Source: JAZQHR01 sp045540815 (GTDB taxonomy: Bacteria; Bacillota; Clostridia; UMGS1810). From it: 9,580 bases of DNA. The notes beneath the pieces are model-generated. The model was not told where the DNA came from and did no database searches. It worked only from the letters and a program-made list of their open reading frames with translations. Below, piece by piece: positions 1-5,230 of this stretch. The position numbers and the translations under genes were made by a program. The stretch spans positions 1 to 9,580 of the forward strand of contig JAZQHY010000017.1 in the NCBI GenBank assembly GCA_045540815.1, in the 5' to 3' direction. Within the stretch, counting starts at the first letter, position 1. Each line of letters begins with the position of its first letter.

Positions 1-1
1 A

Positions 2-271
2 TATTCAGAAAAAGAAAAAGCTGATATCCTTGCTAAACTTGACGGCAAGGTAACTATTCAGCGCTCAAAAGGTCTTGGCGAAAATGACCCTGATATGATG
101 TGGGAAACTACTATGAACCCTGAAACAAGACGTCTTATCAAAGTTACAAGCGACGAAGCAGAAGCTACCGCACAGATGTTTGATGTCCTTTTGGGTGATA
201 ACCTTGCTGACCGTAAAACATACATTGCTGAAAACGGCGGTCAGTACCTTGAAATGCTTGATTTAAGCTAG
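2..271 (+). CDS. parE: DNA topoisomerase IV subunit B (ParE/GyrB family), C-terminal end only
   Basis: This is the 3' end of an open frame entering from the left edge; the last 89 codons are visible, ending in TAG at 269-271. The family hallmark QRSKGLGE followed by WETTMNPETRRLIKV is the end of the TOPRIM/C-terminal region of type IIA topoisomerase B subunits, which supply the ATPase and metal-binding half of the A2B2 enzyme. Two positions differ from the usual form: Ser replaces Tyr/Phe in QRxKGLGE, and the Met after GLGE is Asn. The tail (ADRKTYIAENGGQYLEMLDLS) also differs from the common GyrB ending, which fits a divergent clostridial topoisomerase IV more than the housekeeping gyrase. 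A ParC-type partner follows after 36 bp, so the two are almost certainly one operon. The ATPase domain lies outside the window, so ParE versus GyrB rests mainly on the partner. Confidence 0.88.
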   Translation, partial: YSEKEKADILAKLDGKVTIQRSKGLGENDPDMMWETTMNPETRRLIKVTSDEAEATAQMFDVLLGDNLADRKTYIAENGGQYLEMLDLS

Positions 272-307
272 GTGTATTAAAATATATACCTAACAGGAGT
301 TGATGAA

Positions 308-2482
308 ATGAATAACAGTACTGAACAAAAAATTACAGAAACGTTAAAAGAAAATTATATGCCGTACGCTATGAGTGTAATCATATCACGTGCTATACCT
401 GAGATAGACGGCTTTAAGCCTTCTCACAGAAAGCTTTTATACACTATGTATAAAATGAATCTTTTAACAGGTAACCGTACAAAGTCTGCAAACGTTGTCG
501 GACAGACTATGAAATTAAACCCTCACGGCGATGGAGCTATATACGAAACTATGGTGCGTCTTACGAAAGGTAACGAGGCGCTACTGCACCCATTTGTAGA
601 TTCAAAGGGTAACTTTGCAAAGCAGTATTCTCGTGATATGGCTTATGCTGCATCGAGATATACAGAGGTTAAGCTTGCAGACATAAGTAAGGAAATATTT
701 AAGGATATTGACAAAAACACAGTTGATTTTATCGACAACTATGATGGTACTATGAAAGAGCCGTCTATGCTTCCTGTTACTTTCCCAAATATCCTTGTTA
801 ATCCAAACCAAGGCATTGCCGTTGGTATGGCAAACTGTATATGTTCTTTTAACTTAAAAGAGGTTTGTGATACTACTATTGCGTATTTAAAAAATAACAA
901 TTGTGACATATCAAAAACACTTATTGCACCTGATTTTTCAACAGGTGGCGACCTTATATATGATAAAGCACAGCTTGACAATATATATGAAACGGGTAGG
1001 GGAAGTGTTAAGGTAAGGTCTAAATATCGTTATGACAAGAAAAATAGCCTTATCGAAATATATGAAATTCCTTATTCGACTACATCAGAAGCGATAATGG
1101 ATAAAATTATCGAGCTTATTAAGGCTGGTAAGATAAAAGAAATTACCGATATTCGTGATGAAACAGACTTAAATGGTCTTAAGATTACCATCGATATAAA
1201 GAAAAGCGCTGATCCTGAAGTTTTAATGGCGAAGCTATTTAAAATGACTCCACTTGAAGATGCATTTAGCTGTAACTTTAATATACTTATAGGTACCACT
1301 CCGAAGGTTATGGGTATTAAAGAAATACTTAAGCACTGGACAGAGTTCAGACGTGACTGCATTGTCAGAAAAACCAAATACGATTTAAATAAATTAACGC
1401 ACAGACTTCACCTTTTAGAAGGTCTTGCAAAGATTCTTCTTGATATCGATAAAGCAGTTGAAATCATAAAAAATACCGAAAAAGACGAAGAAGTTATTCC
1501 AAACCTTATGAAAGGGTTTGACATCGACGAAATTCAGGCAGAATTCATCGCCGAAATAAAGCTTCGCAATCTAAACAAACAGTATATCATAAACAAGATT
1601 GCAGAAATCGAAGACCTGAAAAAACAACTCGAAGAGCTTAATCATATTCTTTCTGATATGAAGGAAGTGGATAAGATTATTATTTCGGAGTTGAAAGACA
1701 TTTCTAAAAAATATGGCGTTGACAGAAAAACAACCATAATAAACGAAGACGAAATAGCTGAATTTAGTGAAGAGGAAGTAATCGAAGATTACAACCTTAA
1801 GATGTTCCTTACAAACGATGGTTATATCAAGAAAGTTACTGCTGTTTCGCTTCGTTCAGCATCGGAACATAAGTTCAAAGAAAATGATTTTCTTGTATCT
1901 GAGCAGGAGTCAACTAACCGTGCAGACCTTATTATGATTAGTAATAAATGCAATGCATATAAAATGAAGATAAATGATATTCCTTGCTGTAAGGCTAGTG
2001 ATTGGGGACAATATGCTCCTAACCTCACAGAAATGGAGCCTGATGAAAAGATTGTGTTTATTCATGCAACTACTGATTATTCAGGTGAATTTATGTATTT
2101 CTTCCAAAATGGCAAAGGTGCTAAAATTCCTGTTAAGAGCTATGAAACAAAGACAAACAGAAGAAAGCTTACCAAAGCATATAGTGATAAATCACCGCTT
2201 GTTGATGCTAAATTTTTATCAGAAGATGTTGATTTTGTTGCCTATAGTTCAATAGATAAAATACTTATATTTAATTCATCTGCGATTTTGTCAAAAGCAT
2301 CAAGAGATTCTCAGGGTGTGGCTATAATGAACTTAAAGAAAAAAAGTGTGCTTACGAAGGTTGAACTTTTGTCTGATACAGGTTTTGAAGACCCTGATTA
2401 TTACAGACCGAAAAATATACCTGCTACTGGATATTATTTAAAGGATGAAGATAATCCTAATCAGCAAATAAGTTTGTTTTAA
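308..2482 (+). CDS. parC: DNA topoisomerase IV subunit A (ParC/GyrA family), divergent clostridial type
   Basis: This 724-residue protein is the DNA breakage-reunion subunit of a type IIA topoisomerase, which decatenates or relaxes DNA with the ParE-type partner encoded just upstream. The start is ATG 308, with AGGAG at 295-299 eight bases ahead. The N-terminal region has YAMSVIISRAIPEIDGFKP (residues 20-38), the NPHGDGAIYE loop (71-80) and the catalytic tyrosine Y118 in AASRYTE. A coiled-coil stretch rich in Lys, Glu and Leu (about 423-470) leads into a C-terminal beta-pinwheel from about residue 495. I can pick out only four or so blade-like repeats, and the GyrA box QRRGGKG is absent, favouring ParC over GyrA. 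At about 724 residues it is shorter than typical ParC or GyrA (about 750-850). The Ser of the quinolone-binding pair is Gly (G76), while the acidic partner is E80. The protein ends in a polar tail and QISLF, matching the beta-clamp-binding consensus. Confidence 0.93.
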   Translation: MNNSTEQKITETLKENYMPYAMSVIISRAIPEIDGFKPSHRKLLYTMYKMNLLTGNRTKSANVVGQTMKLNPHGDGAIYETMVRLTKGNEALLHPFVDSKGNFAKQYSRDMAYAASRYTEVKLADISKEIFKDIDKNTVDFIDNYDGTMKEPSMLPVTFPNILVNPNQGIAVGMANCICSFNLKEVCDTTIAYLKNNNCDISKTLIAPDFSTGGDLIYDKAQLDNIYETGRGSVKVRSKYRYDKKNSLIEIYEIPYSTTSEAIMDKIIELIKAGKIKEITDIRDETDLNGLKITIDIKKSADPEVLMAKLFKMTPLEDAFSCNFNILIGTTPKVMGIKEILKHWTEFRRDCIVRKTKYDLNKLTHRLHLLEGLAKILLDIDKAVEIIKNTEKDEEVIPNLMKGFDIDEIQAEFIAEIKLRNLNKQYIINKIAEIEDLKKQLEELNHILSDMKEVDKIIISELKDISKKYGVDRKTTIINEDEIAEFSEEEVIEDYNLKMFLTNDGYIKKVTAVSLRSASEHKFKENDFLVSEQESTNRADLIMISNKCNAYKMKINDIPCCKASDWGQYAPNLTEMEPDEKIVFIHATTDYSGEFMYFFQNGKGAKIPVKSYETKTNRRKLTKAYSDKSPLVDAKFLSEDVDFVAYSSIDKILIFNSSAILSKASRDSQGVAIMNLKKKSVLTKVELLSDTGFEDPDYYRPKNIPATGYYLKDEDNPNQQISLF

Positions 2483-2485
2483 CTG

Positions 2486-2514
2486 TTGATTTTTAGTGGT
2501 ATTGGCTGTATAAT
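2486..2514 (+). promoter_or_regulatory. Sigma-70/SigA-type promoter for the glycosyltransferase-thyX-tmk-tRNA unit
   Basis: TTGATT (2486-2491), a 17-base spacer and a perfect TATAAT (2509-2514) sit just after the parC stop codon. The predicted transcript start is near 2521, about 24 bases before the ATG at 2545. There is no hairpin terminator between parC and this promoter, so read-through from the topoisomerase operon is also possible. Confidence 0.7.
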
Positions 2515-2544
2515 TATTTTATTAACCTAAGTTGAGGATTGCGT

Positions 2545-3282
2545 ATGAAAAACAAGGTAAATATATTAGGCGTAAAAGTAGATAAAGTTAATATTTCTGA
2601 CGTTGTGAGAAAAATTATGAAATTTATTGATTGCAATGAAAAACGTGTTGTATATACACCGAATTCAGAAATGATAATGCAAGCATATCGAAATGAAGAT
2701 TTCAAAAACATACTAAACAGTGCAGATATAGTTACTGCAGATGGTATTGGCGTAGTGCATGCTTCTAAAATACTTAAAAATCCAATAACCGAGCGTTGTT
2801 CGGGGTATGATATAGCTTGCGAACTTTTAAAACATCTCGAAAAAAACGGCAAAAGTGTATATCTTTTTGGCTCAAAGCCTGGTGTTCCTGAAACTGCAAA
2901 AGTTAATATGATAAAGAAACATCCAAAGCTTAACGTTGTAGGCGTATCGAACGGATATTTCGATGAAAAACGTGAACAGGAAATAATTAGCGATATAAAC
3001 GAAAAAAATCCTGATGTTGTTTTTGTTTGCCTTGGCGTACCAAAGCAGGAATATTGGATTTATAACCATAAAGATGAGCTTAATGCTAAGGTATTTATTG
3101 GGCTTGGCGGAACACTTGATGTGTTTGCCGGAAATGTAAAAAGAGCACCTGATATATATATAAAACTTGGTATTGAATGGCTTTACAGACTTATTAAAGA
3201 ACCTTCAAGATATAAAAGAATGCTTGATTTACCAAAGTTTGGTATGACAGTTCTTTTAAAAGGTAGAAAGTACGAGCAGTAG
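2545..3282 (+). CDS. WecG/TagA/CpsF family glycosyltransferase (GT26)
   Basis: This 245-residue protein belongs to the family that adds a sugar, N-acetylmannosamine in TagA, to a polyprenyl-pyrophosphate-linked GlcNAc during wall teichoic acid or surface polysaccharide synthesis at the inner membrane face. Family landmarks are VVYTPNSEM (residues 36-43, with T38 and N40), TADGIG with the putative catalytic base D66 (D65 in Thermoanaerobacter TagA), ITER with R84, YLFGS (106-110), CLGVPKQE (162-169), and GGTLDVFAG (188-196). The basic C-terminal part after about residue 200 (EWLYRLIKEPSRYKRM) corresponds to the appendage that tethers TagA to the membrane; there is no transmembrane helix. The start is ATG 2545 because GAGGA at 2534-2538 lies six bases ahead; an in-frame TTG at 2539 is too close to that site. 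No other teichoic acid genes are in view, so the exact sugar is unknown. Confidence 0.9.
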   Translation: MKNKVNILGVKVDKVNISDVVRKIMKFIDCNEKRVVYTPNSEMIMQAYRNEDFKNILNSADIVTADGIGVVHASKILKNPITERCSGYDIACELLKHLEKNGKSVYLFGSKPGVPETAKVNMIKKHPKLNVVGVSNGYFDEKREQEIISDINEKNPDVVFVCLGVPKQEYWIYNHKDELNAKVFIGLGGTLDVFAGNVKRAPDIYIKLGIEWLYRLIKEPSRYKRMLDLPKFGMTVLLKGRKYEQ

Positions 3283-3294
3283 GAGTTGATTAAA

Positions 3295-4056
3295 ATGCTA
3301 AATGTTGAACTATTAGAACATACACCAAATCCAGAAAAGCTTGTTGCATCAGCAGCAAAGCTTTGTTATTCATCATCTGATATAAGCGGAATACGCGAAG
3401 GTCTTGATGAAGAAAAAACTGTTGGGTTTATTTCCAGACTTATGAGTATGGGACACGAAAGTCCACTTGAACATATTAGCTTTACGTTTGGTATTGAGGG
3501 CGTAAGCCGTTCGCTTACACATCAGCTTGTAAGGCATAGAATAGCTTCATATTCTCAAAAATCACAAAGATATGTTACAGAAGGTCAGTTTGAATATGTA
3601 GTTCCGCACGAAATCGAAAATATTCCTGAAGCAAAAGAGCTATTCATAAAAGCAATGGAAAATGATCAGGATACATATGATAAGCTTACAGAAATGCTTT
3701 CTAAAAAGCATTATGAAGATATGGTTAATGAAGGAATGGACGAAAAGAAGGCAAAACAGGCATCTATCAAAAAAGCTATTGAAGATGCAAGATACGTTCT
3801 TCCAAACGCTTGTGAAACAAAGATTGTAATGACAATAAACGCAAGAAGTCTTATTAATTTCTTTCACCACAGATGCTGCGAAAGAGCTCAGTGGGAGATA
3901 AGGGAACTTGCCGTAGAAATGCTTAAGCTTGTTAAAAAAGCAGCACCTACTGTATTTAAGGTTGCTGGACCTAGTTGTGTATCAGGTCCGTGTCCTGAGG
4001 GAAGTATGACTTGTGGTAAATGTAAGGAAAAAAGAGAATTTTTTGCAGGACTTTAA
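3295..4056 (+). CDS. thyX: FAD-dependent thymidylate synthase ThyX
   Basis: ThyX makes dTMP from dUMP using methylenetetrahydrofolate as carbon donor and NADPH with FAD as reductant, replacing ThyA. The signature RHR-x7-S is exact at R80-H81-R82 to S90 (RHRIASYSQKS). Other family blocks are HESPLEH (54-60), ARYVLP (165-170) and INARSLINFFHHRC (181-194), followed by RAQWEIR (197-203). R193 aligns with the dUMP-binding arginine R174 of Thermotoga ThyX. At 253 residues it is slightly longer than the 220-residue Thermotoga enzyme. The extra tail carries four cysteines (C228, C233, C240, C243) in a PSCVSGPCPEGSMTCGKC block that I recognise as common in Firmicute ThyX; its role is unknown to me. 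The start is ATG 3295, with AGGAG at 3281-3285 overlapping the upstream stop codon; a TTG at 3286 touches that site and is rejected. tmk follows after 12 bp, so two consecutive dTTP steps are cotranscribed. Confidence 0.97.
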   Translation: MLNVELLEHTPNPEKLVASAAKLCYSSSDISGIREGLDEEKTVGFISRLMSMGHESPLEHISFTFGIEGVSRSLTHQLVRHRIASYSQKSQRYVTEGQFEYVVPHEIENIPEAKELFIKAMENDQDTYDKLTEMLSKKHYEDMVNEGMDEKKAKQASIKKAIEDARYVLPNACETKIVMTINARSLINFFHHRCCERAQWEIRELAVEMLKLVKKAAPTVFKVAGPSCVSGPCPEGSMTCGKCKEKREFFAGL

Positions 4057-4068
4057 TGGAGTATTATT

Positions 4069-4740
4069 ATGGGAAAATTAATTGTTATAGAGGGTGTTGA
4101 CTCAAGTGGTAAGCAAACTCAAACAGAAAGATTATATAAAGAACTTTTAAGCCGTAATTTAGATGTAATGACGGTTGCTTTTCCGAACTATAAAAGCAAA
4201 TCATCTGAACTTGTCAAAATGTATCTTGGCGGCGAGTTCGGCGATGACCCTGAAGCAGTTAACCCATATACAGCATCAGCATTTTTTGCAGTCGACAGAG
4301 TTGCATCGTACAAGCTTGAATGGCAGGAAAAACTTGCATCTGACAAAATAATAATTGCTGACAGATATACAACGTCAAATATGATTCATCAAGCATCAAA
4401 GATTGATGATATTGATGAAAAGAACAAATTTCTTGATTGGGTCTATGATTTCGAGTACAATAAACTAGGACTTCCAAAACCTGATGTAGTAATTTTTCTT
4501 GATATGCCTGTTAAATTTGCTAAAATTCTTATGGCATCAAGACCAAATAAAATTGATGATTCTATGGTTTTGGACATTCACGAAGGTAATGAAGAATATC
4601 TTAATCATTCGTATGAAAATGCCGTTCACGTATGCGAAAAATACAATTGGTTAAGAATAAAATGCGTTGATGGTGAGAGAATTAAATCAATTGACGAAAT
4701 TGCAAATGAAATCATAAATGCTGTAGAACAAATGATATAA
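4069..4740 (+). CDS. tmk: Thymidylate kinase (dTMP kinase)
   Basis: This 223-residue P-loop kinase phosphorylates dTMP to dTDP, the step after ThyX, encoded directly upstream. The Walker A loop is G9-VDSS-G14-K15-Q16-T17, so the usual Ser/Thr after the lysine is Gln. Also visible are FPNY (38-41), the AFFAVDR helix (71-77) around the dTMP site, ADRY (97-100) followed by TTSNMIHQ, and VIFLDMP (141-147). The lid region (about 155-171, ASRPNKIDDSMVLDIHE) lacks the DRIE-type run of the E. coli enzyme; FP in place of REPGGT also makes it resemble the non-E. coli type. It could be another deoxynucleoside monophosphate kinase of the same fold, but the thyX neighbour supports dTMP kinase. TGGAG at 4057-4061 lies seven bases before ATG 4069. 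The TAA stop (4738-4740) is immediately followed by the first base of tRNA-Arg. Confidence 0.93.
   Translation: MGKLIVIEGVDSSGKQTQTERLYKELLSRNLDVMTVAFPNYKSKSSELVKMYLGGEFGDDPEAVNPYTASAFFAVDRVASYKLEWQEKLASDKIIIADRYTTSNMIHQASKIDDIDEKNKFLDWVYDFEYNKLGLPKPDVVIFLDMPVKFAKILMASRPNKIDDSMVLDIHEGNEEYLNHSYENAVHVCEKYNWLRIKCVDGERIKSIDEIANEIINAVEQMI
4691..4718 (+). promoter_or_regulatory. Candidate internal promoter for the tRNA cluster, inside the 3' end of tmk
   Basis: TTGACG (4691-4696), a 16-base spacer and CATAAA (4713-4718) form a plausible but imperfect promoter. Initiation near 4725 would put the start about 16 bases before tRNA-Arg, a sensible leader for RNase P processing. It lies wholly within tmk coding sequence, so the match may be chance. 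Confidence 0.3.
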
Positions 4741-4816
4741 GCGCTCGTAGCTCAGTGGATAGAGTGGCAGACTTCGAATCTGCGCGTCGGGGGTTCGAGT
4801 CCCTCCGGGCGTGCCA
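4741..4816 (+). tRNA. tRNA-Arg (anticodon UCG)
   Basis: The cloverleaf folds fully. The acceptor stem is GCGCTCG with CGGGCGT (two G-U pairs), the D stem GCTC with GAGT, the anticodon stem GCAGA with TCTGC, and the T stem GGGGG with CCCTC around a TTCGAGT loop. The seven-base loop CTTCGAA gives anticodon TCG, which reads CGA. Discriminator G and CCA are genomically encoded (CCA 4814-4816). The gene starts on the base after the tmk stop codon. Most bacteria read CGU/CGC/CGA with an ICG tRNA, so UCG is less usual. Confidence 0.96.
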
Positions 4817-4821
4817 TATAC

Positions 4822-4896
4822 GGCCCGTTGGTCAAGCGGTTAAGACACCGCCCTTTCACGGCGATAACAGGGGTTCGATTCCCCTACGGGTCACCA
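4822..4896 (+). tRNA. tRNA-Glu (anticodon UUC)
   Basis: The acceptor stem GGCCCGT pairs with ACGGGTC, the D stem is GTC with GAC, and the T stem is AGGGG with CCCCT around TTCGATT. The anticodon loop CTTTCAC gives TTC. CCA is encoded at 4894-4896. The anticodon stem is CCGCC opposite GGCGA, leaving a C27-A43 mismatch where E. coli tRNA-Glu has C-G. Only five bases separate it from tRNA-Arg, consistent with processing from one precursor. Confidence 0.96.
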
Positions 4897-4899
4897 TTT

Positions 4900-4928
4900 T
4901 TATCAGCGTATTGCTGATTATGTACAAT
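4900..4928 (+). promoter_or_regulatory. Candidate promoter and small hairpin between tRNA-Glu and tRNA-Ser
   Basis: TTATCA (4900-4905), 17 bases, then TACAAT (4923-4928) resembles a vegetative promoter; initiation would fall at about 4935-4936, right at the tRNA-Ser 5' end. The same stretch contains a perfect 6-bp hairpin, ATCAGC (4902-4907) with GCTGAT (4913-4918) and a GTATT loop. It has no T run after it, so it is not a normal terminator and may be a processing or spacer element. The two readings compete and neither is secure. Confidence 0.3.
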
Positions 4929-4935
4929 TTAATAC

Positions 4936-5027
4936 GGAGAGGTGGTCGAGTTGGCTTAAGGCGCAGCATTGGAAATGCTGTGAACGTTCAAAGCGTTCCG
5001 AGGGTTCGAATCCCTTCCTCTCCTCCA
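4936..5027 (+). tRNA. tRNA-Ser (anticodon GGA)
   Basis: This is a class II tRNA of 92 bases including CCA. The acceptor stem GGAGAGG pairs perfectly with CCTCTCC. The anticodon stem CAGCA/TGCTG encloses TTGGAAA, giving anticodon GGA for UCC/UCU codons. The long variable arm has an AACG/CGTT stem, as expected for serine. The T loop is TTCGAAT. CCA is encoded at 5025-5027, and its final A is also the first base of the terminator stem. Confidence 0.97.
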
Positions 5028-5066
5028 ATAACAAAAGGACATCCAAAAGGATGTCCTTTTGTTATT
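5027..5066 (+). terminator. Rho-independent terminator after the tRNA cluster
   Basis: An 18-bp perfect inverted repeat (5027-5044 and 5049-5066) surrounds an AAAA loop. The strong core is GGACATCC/GGATGTCC, followed by TTTTGTTATT and mirrored by an A-rich 5' flank, so it could act in both directions. It ends the unit begun at 2486. Confidence 0.88.
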
Positions 5067-5075
5067 GTGTGAAAA

Positions 5076-5081
5076 TATAAT
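5076..5081 (+). promoter_or_regulatory. Possible -10 element upstream of glmM
   Basis: A perfect TATAAT lies just after the terminator, but the bases 17-18 positions upstream (inside the terminator's 3' arm) are a poor -35. If used, transcription would begin near 5088 and give glmM a leader of about 143 bases. Other AT-rich -10-like strings (for example TATAAA at 5187-5192) have no good -35 either, so the glmM promoter is not settled. Confidence 0.3.
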
Positions 5082-5110
5082 AGAGATTTGATTTTAAGAG
5101 GGAATGAGCC

Positions 5111-5159
5111 GTGATAAATCACTTTACTTGCAATAAAACTTAATTTAAAGTTTAGTGAT
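5111..5159. repeat. Clustered inverted repeats in the glmM upstream region
   Basis: GTGAT-AA-ATCAC (5111-5122) is a perfect 12-base palindrome-type site. A second AGTGAT at 5154-5159 can pair instead with ATCACT at 5118-5123, and directly inside it AAACTT (5136-5141) pairs with AAGTTT (5148-5153). The arrangement allows two mutually exclusive pairings of ATCAC. It may be an operator or an alternative-folding leader, or chance in AT-rich DNA. The rest of 5067-5230 shows no gene and no riboswitch class I recognise. Confidence 0.35.
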
Positions 5160-5230
5160 ATAAATTAAATAATTAGCTAATATTATTATAAAAGAGATAA
5201 TTTGTATATGCGATGAAAGGTGGATTTGAT

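Noticed and set aside
271..290. Short inverted repeat GGTGTAT/ATATACC between parE and parC
   Set aside because: The stem is seven pairs, mostly A-T with one G-U, and has no T run; it is too weak to call a terminator or regulator.
739..1377. Antisense open frames inside the topoisomerase A gene
   Set aside because: They are reverse-strand shadows of a well-conserved coding region, with no ribosome binding sites or recognisable protein features.
1974..2255. A 93-codon + strand frame inside the topoisomerase A gene
   Set aside because: It lies in a second frame of the conserved pinwheel region, and its translation has no recognisable family features.
2539..2544. In-frame TTG as start of the glycosyltransferase
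   Set aside because: It lies one base after the GAGGA site, too close for initiation; ATG 2545 has a six-base spacer.
3286..3294. In-frame TTG as start of thyX
   Set aside because: It touches the AGGAG site; ATG 3295 has a nine-base spacer and begins at the usual family N-terminus.
4755..5072. A 105-codon open frame on the + strand
   Set aside because: It runs through all three tRNA genes and the terminator; the cloverleaves explain the sequence fully.
5213..5230. In-frame ATG as an earlier glmM start
   Set aside because: It overlaps the AAAGGTGG ribosome binding site that serves ATG 5231.
5067..5230. Riboswitch or T-box leader upstream of glmM
   Set aside because: I found no known aptamer core, T-box sequence or terminator/antiterminator pair; only the inverted repeats reported separately.
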